A model generated the notes under the pieces. The model was not told the origin of the DNA. It worked only from the letters and a program-made list of their open reading frames with translations, and ran no database searches. From the NCBI GenBank assembly GCA_022457155.1, contig JAJGOT010000471.1:592001-656000 (forward strand): a DNA stretch of 64,000 nucleotides, written 5' to 3'. The stretch is from Cladopsammia gracilis (Eukaryota; Cnidaria; Anthozoa; Scleractinia; Dendrophylliidae). The position numbers and the translations under genes were made by a program. Positions 31,480-48,071 of the stretch are shown here, piece by piece (the first letter of the stretch is position 1; each line of letters begins with the position of its first letter).

Positions 31480-33448
31480 AATCATCTATTTAAGGACAAC
31501 ACGTTAACTTGGTTTTGGCTGCGGCCGGTAGGTGGAGTTAACATAATTTAAATATTATACTAAACTATTATGACAGAAAATCGGAAATTGAATTTAAAAG
31601 ATGAATATATAGAAAGAGCGCTTACAAACGCACGATTCTTTCTCGTAGGCACTCTATCATGACTGAATGGTAAATTCGCTACCAAAAATTTCAAAACTGA
31701 TAATTGTACTTTTCCAGCTGGTTTTCTTGTATATTTATATTGCGAAAAGCGTATTTAAAAAATACCCATATTCACAGGAAAGGTTTTCCTTTTTGAAAAC
31801 AGCAGATGCCAGTTGAATAAAGACGCATATTTATTCAGCTAACTGAAGACATGGTTCGCGTTCAATACAGAATGAACCCCAAAAAATCAAATTTAATATT
31901 GTAAATACTGTCTGAAAAATAGCCAGCACCACAGGAAAGTGCTGCTCAATGGCTTTAATTTGAATGGTCAAACTTCGGGATTTTACACAAGCACATTGCA
32001 TTTCCCAAATTATTAAAGGTTTGACAAATAATTTGCAAGGGAAGATATAAAAATAAAGTTTCTGCTGGGTAATCGAATACTGAAATGATTGTAAAAAAGA
32101 ATAAATGGTCCAACTATATTGTATAATAACTATATGAGAAAAGATTTAAAAAGCTGAAACATGAATGCTATGAGATGAACTAAACAATGAAAACAATTGA
32201 TTTTGTTCTTTGTCCTTTTTCACTTTTTATGTTAACTGAAATCGGTAACTGAACGTTCACTTTTTTCTTTCCTTTACCCTAAAATCATACTTATCTAGCT
32301 AGCTTTTTTCCCCTTTGTTTCTTCGCACGGTTTTACTGCACCAACAGGCACTGACAAACTCGCATCGAAAATTATACTATATCTGAATATTTACATGAAA
32401 CCGATTTGAACCATTTTGGTTGGCAAGAATATAAGTGGCGGAAGCCTAATAAGCCAAGCTTTTCTGAAAAAAAGAAATTAAGTGTTTACTCGATAGTCGA
32501 AACTCCGTAACCGTTTCGTTTTCAAAACGCCCTACTTTTGACAGCTTTTTTTGAAAGCGGCGCTCTTTCAATAACGGTCTCGAATAGACCGTCTGTGCGT
32601 CTCGAACGGCGCGGCCGTTTAAATGATGGTTGACTGAATAACCGTGTTCTTTTTAATGCGCTATCTTGGCAAACTAAACTGTGATACCCCTTTTCTGTGA
32701 TTTCAATGCAATACAGATACACGGACGTGGTTGCTAGATTAAAACCTTTATATCCCAAGATCACAATAGAATTTTGTGTGTTTTTTTTTGGTGTCTGTGT
32801 GTTTTAGCTGTAAGAATTGCAGGTGGTGAATCAAGAGTACGGTTATTCAAATTTTGTTACCTTTCAGATGTATCCAAGCTGTAAAATATCTGAGTCAACT
32901 AACACTATCACACTCACAAGGTTAAAATGTTCCGTTTTCAGTCGTTTGCGTGCGTTTATGCTTGCCGATCATGTTAAATTTCACCCAGTTTTACACAAAT
33001 CTCACCATACTTTGCCTTGTGCTTTCACCAGTGAAGCAGGGTTTAGTTTTTATATGTGTAATGATATTAAAACCAGCTCCGAGCTTCTCCGGCCTGTAGA
33101 GACACGAGTGAAATGAAAGAGCATAAGCAGTGAATGATCATTGTTATCGGGTACGTATAATGAGAACTCCCAGCTCTCCAGGTAGCTTGATCATTAGACC
33201 TTGATAGCTACACTGGGAAGAGTATGGCATAAGTCATAGATCGCATTAAAAGGACACTCTTCCCGGCTGATATATCGTGTTTACAAGATTATGAGCAGGA
33301 GCTTGCTTTATTAAGCTTGCTTTATTATCTTGAAATACGAGAAAACATCACCAAAGGTGACGAAAACAAAGAAATATTAACCAAAAAGATAAAAATAAGG
33401 GCTTAAAAGGTCAAAATTCCACAAGAACGACAATTTTGATTGAATTTT
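31480..33448. other. 3' flank of the receptor gene, no gene seen
   Basis: AT-rich sequence with AATAAA at 31816-31821, close enough to serve the receptor. No reading frame here looks coding, and none of the short ORFs shows a recognisable domain. Confidence 0.5.
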
Positions 33449-33452
33449 TTAA

Positions 33453-35101
33453 GGTGGCTCGACTGGGTTTTTGAGCGACGATACCGTTTAGCTTTGAGAA
33501 ACTTGTGTACCACCACAAACGAGCCAACGGAAAATCGATTGCCACAGCTGTACTAGAGAAAGATTAAAGTTTCAGATGAGAATAGTTTTATGGTAATCGG
33601 AGTTGCCAAAGCAACGTTATGACGTCACTTCCGGTTTTACATAATACCGAATTACTTGTCATCAAGAGATAATTTTGGAAAACGCTCTCTGGATCTTCGA
33701 CCTGACGTACTTGTCCTTAGGTCTACAAAATTTTACAAATTTCTATGGAAGCGTTTTCGAAAAAATTTCGAGTGAAGTTTTAAGGTGTTAAAATGCAACA
33801 AAAACAAAACAATTTTGAAATGTTATTAAAACTTATGTCTAGAAGGCTTGATGAAATAATGTTTTGGTCTGACATGAATTTTATACCATCCAAATACCTT
33901 AGGTGAAAATCTCAAGGAAATCGCTCTGTTTGGATTTCAGAAATATTACCTTGAATATGAACTGGCCTGGAGTGTTATTTCGCTTTTACATCAAAAATTG
34001 ACCCTACATTTATTAAAATTGTCATGAATTAAAAAGCGAATGATAAATTTTTTTAAAACTTAGTTCTCATAAAGATGAATTAATATCCAATAAAACTGCC
34101 AAGTTTCAGATTCATTGAAACGTTCTGAGGCTGTCAATTTACAGCCTCAACGTAGGAAAATATTGAGCTGATTTTCATGAAAGTGATTTGTTGATCTCAT
34201 TATGCGTCTCCATTGTCTCGAATCGCCATGCAATTGTAAATTTCAGTACATAATGAATTCATAGACACTTCATTGCTTTGTTTTAAGTGTTACATGAATT
34301 CATGATGTACTAAAAGCTACAATTCCACGGCGATTTGATACAATGGAGATGCATAATGAAAGAACAAGCCACAAGCGCGAAAATCAGTTAATATTTTCCT
34401 GAGTTCGCTCTAAAAATTGACAGCCTTAGAATGTTTCGATGAATTTGAAACTTGGAGATTGTATTAAACATTAATTAATCTTCATGAGGACTAAGTTTTA
34501 AAAAAATTCATCATTCGCTTTTTAATTCATGACAATTTTAATAAGTGTAGGGTCAACTTTTGATGTAATTGCGAAATAACACTCCAGGCCAGTTCATATT
34601 CAAGGTAATATTTCTGAAATCCAAACGCAGCTATTTCCTTGAGATTTTTACCTAAGGTATTTGGATGGTATAAAATTCATGTCAGACCAAAACATTATTT
34701 CATCAAGCCCTGTAGACATAACTTTTAATAACATTTCAAAATTGTCTTGTTTTTGTTGTATTTTAACACCTTAAAACTTCACTCGAAATTTTTTCGAAAA
34801 CGCTTCCATAGAAATTTGTAAAATTTTGTAGACCTAAGGACAAGTACGTCAGGTCGAAGATCCAGAGAGCGTTTTCCAAAATTATCTCTTGATGACAAGT
34901 AATTCGGTATTATGTAAAACAGCGAGTGACGTCACAACGTTGCTTTGGCAACTCCGATTTCCATAAAACTAACCTCATCTGAAACTTTAATCTTTCTCTA
35001 GTACAGCTGTGGCAATCGATTTTCCGTTGGATCGTTTGTGGTGGTACACAAGTTTCTCAAAGCTAAACGGTATCGTCGCTCAAAAACCCAGTCGAGCCAC
35101 C
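33453..35101. mobile_element. 1.65-kb nearly complete palindrome flanked by TTAA (foldback MITE)
   Basis: TTAA at 33449-33452 precedes GGTGGCTCGACTGGGTTTTT. The right end is the exact complement followed by TTAA at 35102-35105. The arms match, with scattered differences, for about 800 bases each to the centre near 34277, leaving a loop of about 30 bases. The terminus GGTGGCTC is shared with the element at 55904-56383. It has no coding capacity, so it needs a transposase in trans. Confidence 0.9.
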
Positions 35102-35900
35102 TTAACAGGCAGTCAAGAAATCGGCAAATTTGATGAACGGTAATCCACTTCCTTCCTTGCAATCCTGCACTTAATCTCCAAACTATATATTGCTGCTGTT
35201 TTGTTTTATAGAATCTTTGTTTAAATAAGTTGTATATTTGGTGGCATTTGGTGATAAAACAGGAAAATAAGGTTAGGAAAATTTTGCATTTCGGCCAAAA
35301 AGTGTTCCTTGAAAGGCTGATTTTTTTTATTCTTTGCAACTGATTTTTAAAGTTGCTAACATCTCTGAAACATCACTGAGAGCCGCGTCAATTTCATTTA
35401 CCTGTCTAGGATTCTCAAAGATCCCGCATTCATGAAAAAGCGTTCTCAATTCGTAGGTGTTTACATGCGGTCAGTATTCCAGATGAGTAAGTTATTTCTT
35501 GTGCTGAAAATTTGATATGCATAAATCTCAGGCGCAATTTTATATTAGCACAGACGGACAATTTATTTGCAGTTATTTTTTAATGTTGTTTTTTGTTTGC
35601 GAACATCGATGTCGAAACGGCACACTTTCCACCAAAAAATGTAGAGGACTATCTTTCCTTCCCGGGCAAGGTTCAAAGCCACCAGAAAACTGTAGTAAAT
35701 GTTTATTCCATTGAAAAAAGTCGTAACAACGTTTTGAGATTAATTTTTCAACCAAACTAATCCAGCTGAATACTCTGTAACACGCAAAACCATCTCGGAT
35801 ACCAACTTTCCAGCTTTTATGGAAAATCTCTCGGATTTTTTCCATTAAGTGTAAATAATCGATCATCTTAACACTGTTTGAAAAATAGCTTTTCCTAGTA

Positions 35901-36712
35901 CAGTCGGACCTCTATTAAGCGGCCACCCTCGGGACTTTGAAAACTGGCCGCTTAATAGAGGTTGGCCGTTTAATAGAGGTACAGTATAAATTGGATAGAA
36001 ATGGCAGTCAACGTAATTTTATTGCCTCTATATAGCAAAAGGCTTGTTGAAAAGTGAACATATGTGAAGATAAATGCAAAAATCATTGAAACAAAAAATT
36101 AAGTGCCCTGTATTTGCGCATTTCAAGTCCGTGCAAAGTTCTAGCTCTAACACAGAGAGCATGTAGTCGATAAGTACAGTATTTTTTGGTGTTGAGTAGG
36201 TACAGAAAAATATGCAAATCCATGTAACAAAACATCAAGTTTCTTAGGCCCTTTTTGCACCAATAGTCTGTAAAAGTTTTAGCTCAAAATATTTCACGGA
36301 CGATTTCTTTAAAATAATCCGTCACTGCTGTTTGCTGTTGTGGAGCTCGGAGTTGTAACGAGAAGATCAAGTCATTTGCCTTTCCGATAGATTTGGCAAG
36401 GTCCTGGTAACCGTGAAACTGGGCAAGTGGAGATTAAATTGCAGTTTTTATTGTTATCAGCTATCACCTTCATATTATCTGTCACCATTTCGCTTGAAAA
36501 GATGATTTGCTGGCCGCTTAATAGAGGTAAAAATATAGTAAATACTAAACTTGCAACAGCAAAAAGGTGGCCGCGGCCGCTTAATAGAGGTGGCCGTTGA
36601 ATAGAGGTATCGAATACAGCACTTTACTGACAAATAATTCGGGACTTTGGAAAGTGGCCGCTTAATGGAGAGTGGCCGCTTAATAGGTGGCCGCTTAATA
36701 GAGGTCCGACTG
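35901..36712. mobile_element. Pogo/Tigger-type MITE, copy B (complete, 812 bp)
   Basis: It starts CAGTCGGACCTCTATTAAGC and ends with the inverted copy (TTAATAGAGGTCCGACTG). TA flanks both sides (35899-35900, 36713-36714). The subterminal CGCTTAATAGAGG motif is repeated on both arms. Ends of the form CAGT..ACCTCTATTAA with TA duplication fit pogo/Tigger. A second, internally deleted copy begins the window. Confidence 0.9.
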
Positions 36713-36851
36713 TAGTTTCTTTAGTCCCGGTCCGTTCAAAGATTTCCTTACTCCTGAAAGAACTCGACCTTATGCCCCGTTCGCGCGGTTTTGACCTTTT
36801 TTCTTTCCGTATGCTTTTGCGATGACGTATTGACGCCAGAGCTTATAATAC

Positions 36852-37525
36852 ACTGAGGTTGTTTACCATTTACCAAAAAAATTCCGAAATTCCGGTTGGG
36901 AGGTAAATGGAACACCCCGTTTTCGTCCGTTCCACCGGAAAATTTCCGAAATGAACGGGACTTCTTAAAAGGTAGTCGCGTTTTCCCGGTTGGGATGTTC
37001 TGAACGGAAATTTGTGTTCCATTTACACATTTTCTCATGTTTGATACCAGTTCCAGGCCTTTCACGCCATTTTTGCGGCCATCCATTTTCTTTTTCGCCC
37101 CAAGATGGCGGAGTTTTCATCTGTGCAGTCTATGGGTTCACTTTACGAGTGTTCATCATGCCATATTCTTTCAACATCCCTGACAGACTTGTCAAATCAT
37201 AATTGTACCGCAGGTACTGTAGGTAGGTGAAACTGTAAATGTTAAATCGTTGAAGTCGAATTTCCACCGGAGCTTTCTTTAACTGTTTCCCGCGTAGAAC
37301 GTTGCAACCTCTCTTTGTTTTGTTTTTTGCTCACAGCTAACAGCTCAAGTGGGCCACTTGAACTTTCTACATTTTCCAGTAGTAGACCTATTTCTCCATC
37401 TCCATCTGTGTGCTCTTCAAATGTCAGGATTGAAACTGGGGTTTTAAATGGAAAGCGTTTTTCCCGAACGGAAATTTCCGACCGGAATTTCCCGATTTTT
37501 TTTGTAAATGGTAAACAACCTGAGT
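36852..37525. mobile_element. MITE with CTGAGGTTGTTTACC ends
   Basis: CTGAGGTTGTTTACCATTTA at the left and TAAATGGTAAACAACCTGAG at the right are inverted matches. AATTCCG/CGGAATT-rich arms lie inside. The rest of 36713-38728 shows no recognisable gene. Confidence 0.75.
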
Positions 37526-38728
37526 CCCCACCTCGGTCAAACGAGAGAAATTTGCAAAAGTTAAGCAAAGTACTTCAAAGTTAAGGTTGGCATTTTCACT
37601 GTTTAAAGTTTAATACATTACCAATACAATGTCAATTCACTAAACATTTTGAAAGTTTACTAAAAAAGTTCTAAGCGTTCGAAAACTGTGAACCGCAGGA
37701 TTGTCGGCGCCATTTGCCAACACAATTTTGCTCAGGCACGAAGCGCTTCGGTCAGTTTTCAACGAAAAGAAGCTCATTATTTTGAGAAAGATGAAAAGAT
37801 AGTTACATAAACTAATTATTTTATACATCCTTACCAATGTTTCCACTTAATATTAAATGAAATCCCACTAAATAAAACGAAAAACGCCTCGGACGTTTGA
37901 CCACGGTGAACACTGAGTCAATATCTCGTCCCCAGCGCCCTATCAACTTTCAAAAACCCCTTGAAGGGCTGCCGAAAAATCCTGGATTATTATGTCATGT
38001 AAAACATGACGAAATGTCTTCGTTTCCTTTGTACACTACGCTTTCGGATTCCAAACACACGACTGCACATTTCATCGTGTGTCACGTGACAAAATAATCC
38101 GCGATTCTTGGAGTGTTTTGGCAGCCTGCAGAAAAATTTTTTTGGCGCCACTTTTAGGCCTAAACTAGAATCCAAGCTCCAAGCTTGGAGCGAACTTTCT
38201 CGGTTAGCTTTAGTTTGGGGTTTTGATTCAGTAACTATGAAAGCTGTTTTCTTTTACTGTTTATTTTTGTAATTGTATAATATATATAGCTGAATTTTTG
38301 AAAACATTGGCCGACGAAAATTACTGCAATTTCACTACAGCAAGGCCAAACATCCCCCCTCGGGCATTTGTCATTTTCTCTTCGGAAAACTGCAAATGCC
38401 CCACGGTGGGAGATTTAAAATATGTGCAAATGCCCCACCCCATGAAACAAAACGAAAATTACATTTTGTTGCAAACAAGTTAATCTCATTTTCAAGCAGG
38501 ATAATTAATGATTGAAACACTCAGTATTAAACTTTACAAGATCGGAAACAACAGAACTTTTAATGTCAATGGACTTTGACATGACTGGACACATCTTTTC
38601 TGGGCCTTTTGTTTGCAACAAACCGCTTACAAAAACTAAATTTTCCCTCCAAAATCTTCAATCGAGTTTGTGGCGGCCATGATTGCATCCACGTAAGAAC
38701 AAAAACACCGTGCAAAAGGAGAAAATAA

Positions 38729-39027
38729 CCCGGGGGGTGTGGGGGGGGGGGGTACTCCTCCAAAATACCTATACGGGTATGTGCCGCCCAACGGGGTCGT
38801 GATTTTGGGACTCCTGATCTAGAACGGGGTATCCATTTTAGAGACGTTTCCTAGAACGGGGTATAATATTTCGAACGCATGAAAGCTTCAGATTATCAGC
38901 AGCCTTTATTTCTTGAACGGGGTATCATTTTGAGTGCAAATTCTTTCTAAAACGAAGTCCAAATTTGGAGACCAGGGCGGCACATACCCACCCAAAATAT
39001 ACCTGAGTACCCCCCCCCCCCCCGGGG
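38729..39027. mobile_element. MITE with poly-G/poly-C ends
   Basis: Inverted ends: GGGGGTACTCCTCCAAAATA at the left and TACCTGAGTACCCCCCCC at the right, with TACGGGTATGTGCCGCC and GGCGGCACATACCC inside them. ACGGGGTAT is repeated three to four times between. Confidence 0.7.
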
Positions 39028-39039
39028 AAAAATAAGCTT

Positions 39040-39264
39040 GATTCTCAGACGGTCCAAGGTCGCTCGCATTCACTCACATCCTGTCATATGACCGTTGAAT
39101 ATTTCCACCAGTCAGGAGTGGTTGTTAGTCATTTTTCCTCCATCAATAATTTCAAGGATGTGACTGAACGTACTCTGATTGGTAGGAATATTCAACGGTC
39201 AGATGACGTCAATAACAAGCCCTCAAAATTGAGTGCGAACTACCTCTGATGGTCTTGAGAATCA
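39040..39264. mobile_element. Foldback MITE downstream of FMO-A
   Basis: GATTCTCAGAC.GT at the left is inverted as CTTGAGAATC at the right. Inner arms: TGACCGTTGAATATT and GAATATTCAACGGTCA. It ends about 50 bases past the FMO-A stop codon, so the FMO-A 3' UTR probably runs into it. Confidence 0.65.
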
Positions 39265-39312
39265 GAATACAGTGAATGTGACAGGTGCATCAGGTTGCGT
39301 CAGGAATTTGTT

Positions 39313-42898
<3,586 letters not shown>

Positions 42899-43045
42899 TT
42901 CCTGAAAAACAAACTAAATAAGAACACAGATTAGACTCGGCAATATAATTTCATTTTTGTCCACAGTCGAACATCTCGTAAATGGCCACGCTTGAGTGAG
43001 GTGGTCGATTCCGAGATGTCTCAATTATAATAAAAGAAAATCAAT

Positions 43046-43291
43046 TATACAGCTATTTCAATTAACGTTGTCGGGTGAAAGCTCAAAGCTCGAAGCCTTC
43101 AAGTCAAGACCGAACGAGTAAACCGAACGCCTGTTCCAGGCATGCAGATAGTTGGGAGCAGCGAAACGAAAAGAAACGGCGCGAATGAGCGATGCGACGA
43201 GCGGGAAAAACGTTTCTTTTGCGTCGCTCTCAACTATCTTGGCTTGTAGCTTTAAGCTTCCATCCGACAACGTTAATTGAATAGCTGTATA
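43046..43291. mobile_element. MITE with ATACAGCTATTTCAATTAAC ends
   Basis: The left arm ATACAGCTATTTCAATTAAC and the right arm GTTAATTGAATAGCTGTAT are inverted over about 50 bases, including GTTGTCGG and CCGACAAC. It lies just upstream of FMO-A. Confidence 0.75.
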
Positions 43292-43438
43292 CCGCTGGCT
43301 TAATGTTTAAAGCTGATCGACTGAGTGAAAATTTGCATATTATTCCCCATATGCTATAACTCCACTTCAACGCTTCGCGTATTCACGAATTAAAAAGGAA
43401 GAAGATTTGTCGTTAAAGAATTGAGGTCGTTAATTTAC

Positions 43439-44442
43439 AGTGCGGACACTCGAACCGGGCCACCTGGTAGAAAATTCGCTAATCAGAACGTGTTTTGAGA
43501 ACAAAGGATGCTAAAGTTTTTGGTAAACAGACCAATACCGTTGCAGCATTTAAACAATACATCTGAAAATAAATTTGAAACTACTTGAACTTGCGGACCT
43601 CTCAGAAAACTGTCTGATTTTTCGATCCAAAATATTTGCATAGACGAGGATAACATGGAATCTGTAGTATAGGGAAGTTACAACTACACAATTTCAAGTT
43701 AAAGAAAACAAAAAACAATTTTATTAACCTCTTCTTTACATTTATAATGCCAGAAATCTGTAGAACTTTGGCCGTGGAGTGTTCGGAGGAACCAAACTAG
43801 CAGCCGTAACACAACTGTTTCAACTGAATATAAACATGAATAAATATGAATTATATTTCCAACCTTCTGTTACGTGTAACAGGTGACACTGGGTTTGCAT
43901 AGTTTTTCCATTTCTAGAAATTCAATTACATCTACCACAATCTTGTTCGTGGCGGCGCTACTCTCGTTCTTGGGATGGAGGAGTTATTGAGATCATAATC
44001 CGCCAAAACGTTTCGCACGAAGTGCGGACTAGTTTTAACTTCAGTAGCGCTCAGTTGCGGACTCAGTCCAATGTGGTGTAAATCTAACAAACGTTCTCGC
44101 AAAAGTTGGGAGTGTCGGCGACCATTGTCGTAAATACAACCGTTTCGGTTCACTCTAAGTTGAATATTTTGCAAAAGAGCCATTATGTTGAAACAGTATG
44201 CAAACTAAAAAAAAAAACGGTGAGTAACATCAAACGTCTATGCAAATATTTTGGATCGAAAAATCAGACAGTTTTCTGAAAGGTCCTCAAGTTCAAGTTG
44301 TTTCAAATTTATTTTCAGATGTATTGTCTAAATGCTGCAACGGTATTGGTCTGTTTACCAAAAACTTTAGCATCCTTTGTTCTCAAAACACGTTCTGATT
44401 GGCGAATTTTCTTCCAGGTGGCCCGGTTCGAGTGTCCGCACT
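43439..44442 (-). mobile_element. Tc1/mariner-like remnant with paired-type helix-turn-helix ORF
   Basis: The ends CAGTGCGGACACTCGAACCG and their exact complement are flanked by TA, with inverted arms of about 200 bases. Between them, minus-strand 44183-43932 encodes 83 residues resembling the first half of a paired domain: N.NG...DNGR.HS..LRERL.DLHH.GLSP..SA.EV..S..FVR.VL. Tc1/mariner transposases carry paired-like DNA-binding domains. The catalytic part is missing, so this is a truncated, non-autonomous copy. Confidence 0.7.
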
Positions 44443-44449
44443 GTAAACA

Positions 44450-46320
44450 AAATATTACTAGACAGAATATTATTTTTGAAATACCAACAAACAATCGACC
44501 CCTACGCAAGAAAAAAAACGCAATGGCAAGACCTTACATCATCACTTTTTGTTTAAAACAGTTTTTGTATCTTGTTCTTTCAAGAATGTTATTCTTTTCT
44601 TAAGCGCTGATGATCTGTTGTTTTTGTCCTAGCGAAATTTTCCCAACATTACAAAACTGAAATACTCGCAAAACACACCATTTGCAAAATCGATAACATC
44701 TTAGCATTGCAGTAAATAGTTGCCTTAATTAAGGTAGAATGCTTTAAAAACATGAACTGAAATGCATTGTACATGGGATTAGGATGGCAAATAATTTTCG
44801 CCAATTTCTGAAAAAATTTCATCAGTCACCACGAACATATCAAGGTTAAACTGCAATAAATTTACGGGGAAATAAAATGCTGGGAAAGGTCTTCTTATTA
44901 CAGAGATTCTGAAAGGACGATCTTCATTGCACCCCTGTAAAGTAAATTTTTACGAGTTTGGAAGATTTATTGAACTTTTTTCAAAATAAATAAGTGAATT
45001 TCTCTTGTGCCTTGGATTTCATTTTCGTGGAACACGGAACAAACTCCAACAAAACTACAAATATAGCTTTAATATTTTGTTTTTCAACCCTAAGAGCGAA
45101 TGTCATGTGGAAAGTTTACAAATCGTTTTCCTATCCGTCCCCATTCTGTGATCGTGTCATTTCCTTTTCATTCCAATCTCTCTTTTGTTCTAGTAAACGT
45201 TTAATCCTGTGTTACAAAAGACCCACAAATTAAAACAGCTAAGCAGAATATAATAATTAGGCGACAAGCCGTATTCTTTTGATAAACAAAAGTTTAATTC
45301 ATTAACTGATATTAGCCCATGTTACATTCTAGTTATTTTGCATGATAACGGTTCCAATTGTGAAAAGCTGGCGGGGTTCTCGGCATAAATTAGTAATTGG
45401 CCGTACTTTTATGGCTTCCCTTCGTTAACGAATCGACAAGTTAAGTCTACATTATGTCTGTAGAACAAAGAAACTGCTGCATCTGTACTAAGAAGTCCCA
45501 AACCTGTGGCCCAAGTCATGCAAAGCACAAATTCCAGCACAAATCCAATTGAAAAGCCCCAAAAAGGAGCAAAAGCAATTTGAAAAGCTGAAATGCACCA
45601 CCCAAAAACTTTTATTTGAATGGTTGAGACCTTACTTTCAATCTAGCTTGAAGGAAAGTACGGTATTAAAATGAAATTCGAAAAAACGTTTTGAAATGTT
45701 GGTACCCAATGGGAAGATAAACGTCCTGAGTCAGGGTCACATTATCACATGCATTGCTGCTGGCCAAAACTAGAACTCCGATGAAAGCACGATACACAAT
45801 TTGATACACAAGTCAAAAAATAAAAACCTTGACAAATAAAACAACGCTCTTCGTTAGGATACAAATTTAACATTGAAGGTTCAATTCCTATAAACATGTT
45901 CGAAGAAAAACGAAATGTGTTGATTTTCAATTTGTACATCTCAACCTTACTTGCGTTTGTTCAGCCAATATCATGCGCGGTGTTAGAACATGACTTGATA
46001 AACGAAAGACGGCAACCAAATGTCCCCTTGTCGCAGAGGTTTGACCATTACTCACCAAGATAATTACCTTCCTTGTGGGATGAACTTTCCAAGTTTCTTA
46101 TGGAGCTAAATTTCCAAACAGCAAAAATGTACAAGTACTGCGAATACGCCCAGTGGTTTTGACCTACAGTGCCGTTGCGATGGGAGTTTTTATTAGGATT
46201 TGGGACGAGTTTTCCTGAATACGCGGGAGAAAAACGTCAAACAAGTTACTATGGTTACCTTGAATCGCGCCGCGTCAGTGGCTCAAACGCCTGACCCTTC
46301 ACCAGTCTTCGCCTCTATTC
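44450..46320. other. No gene recognised
   Basis: AT-rich sequence. The short ORFs present show no domain, codon pattern or family resemblance I can support, and I see no inverted-repeat element of clear extent. Confidence 0.5.
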
Positions 46321-46329
46321 CCCGCTCAG

Positions 46330-46775
46330 TTAAGACACTTAGATGGCACAGCTATATCAACAACAACTGAGAGGTTTGTGCAATAAGACATTAATGTCAT
46401 TAAATGGTCTTGTTCCTGAATACCTGTCCTCTAAATTTGTTAAATGAAATGGAATGCGCTATTCCCTGAGGGACTCTGATAACAAATTAGTCGTCCCGTT
46501 CCCACGAACTAATTACATGAAAAATAGTTTTAGTTATAGCGGAGCAGTTACCCTGTGATATGAGAGAAATGAAATCTCTTCAATTTAAACGATCAGCTTA
46601 TCTGAATTTTTAATTTAAACTACAAACGGCATTCATGAAAAACAGGTTATTTAGATTAATTGTAGTTAGCTTTGTAATTTGTTTAGGCTAGTTATTAGCT
46701 TAGCTAGGTTAGGTTCCTGATGATTTTACCGTGTTTAAATAAAGATTTACAATTACAATTACAATTAAAGTACAA
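46330..46775 (+). pseudogene. LINE 3' end with broken reading frame
   Basis: Broken frames read ...GLVPEYLSSKFV..., RYSLR, PRTNYMKNSFSYSGA and CDMREMKSLQ.FKRSAYLNF, the usual C-terminus of cnidarian CR1/L2-type LINE polyproteins. A 3' tail of AAATAAAGATTTACAATTAC repeats follows. Stops and frameshifts show it is dead, and it is 5'-truncated. Confidence 0.75.
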
Positions 46776-47224
46776 AAAGATAAGCAATGAACAACTATTG
46801 TCATTATTATATTGCAAATTTCCCGGTATGCCAATTCACAATATAATTAATCAGTAGGATTGTTTGTGGACTTTTGCCAAAGAAAGGCTAAAGTATAGAA
46901 TAGTGGTATTGTGTCAGGGAGACTTGAAATAGTGTTAAGCTGAATTTACACGTAACGCGCACTCGTCAGTTGTTATGCGTGGTTGCACGCGTGGAATGTT
47001 TCTTTCTCGATTTACTGCTGACAGTTCTCACCAGACTCTTACTCAGGGACCGTGCTGTATGTTCTTTTCATGTAACCAACATTCAGTTTGTGAATGTGAA
47101 TATATGAAAATCATATATTTTCATATATTCAGTTTGTTGCTATCTACAGAACATTTTGAACCAATAAATATACAATGTATTGTTAGACTGCTGGCTGTCC
47201 CTTCAAAACAAGCAAGGCGAAACT

Positions 47225-47682
47225 GGAGGGAGCGAACGAGCCGAGGGAAAACTGGAGGAGAGGATGGAGTCCCACTCAGTCGGTTAAGCCTAAAGAATAC
47301 CGTTCAGAAGGACGTCGGACACCATATGGAAACTTCTATAACGGAGAAACTGGTTAGCTTTCAGTTGATGTTATAGGTAGCAGTTTATATAGTTAAATTT
47401 AGGCCTGAACAACCCGAGAAGCTAGGTGGTACAGTGGTACAGTGGTACAGTGGTACGGTAGGCTATCTAAGCCTAAGCCTAGCTGAGATCACAGGTTCAA
47501 TCCTCAGTGGGGGATTTTAGATTTTCTTTTTTACACTTAAAAATTTATTGAAAATAAAATTCTAAGTGTCGACATTACGTTATATAAGTCTTAATAAGGT
47601 GTCCGACGTCCCTCTAAACTGTATTCTTTAGGCACAACCCCTCAGTCCCCCTTCGGCTCGTATTACTTTCGCTCGCTCAGTC
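47225..47682. mobile_element. Inverted-repeat element with internal tRNA-like segment
   Basis: The left arm contains AGAATAC.GTTCAGA.GGACG and GTCGGACACC. The right arm begins GGTGTCCGACGTCC and holds the complement. In the middle, TGGTACAGTGG (tandem) and AGGTTCAATCCTCAGT look like a weak tRNA-type A and B box. It could be a SINE inside a MITE. Confidence 0.55.
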
Positions 47683-48071
47683 GATCGCCAGAGAGGGACT
47701 GGTAGCGGTCTAGTGTATTCAGTGTAGTTGTTGATGTTCTCATATAGCATCAGTCTTCTGGAAAACTGGACTTCTTCCGTGTAGCTTTCTTTCTCACGTC
47801 AGTAACTTGAGAGGAAATAATTAGTGGGACTTTAGAAATGAGAGAAAAATAAAAGGTCGTGAAGACTTGTGTAGTTTCCATGGTAGCGGCTATGACGTAA
47901 CATTTAGTATGTGGTGGAAAATGTTCCGTAAGGGGAGTTGTAAGACCTTGCGTAGTTTCTGCGTAGAAATACCGCGTAATAATACTGTAATACTGTCTAG
48001 CTTGTTTGGTATTTTTAGTATTTGTTGAGACTGCGAGACTGTGATTTTGCGCGAGTTGGTTCGCGGCCTCA

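Noticed and set aside
46975..47376. A 133-residue ORF
   Set aside because: No recognisable domain. It runs into an inverted-repeat element and has no splice or start context worth noting.
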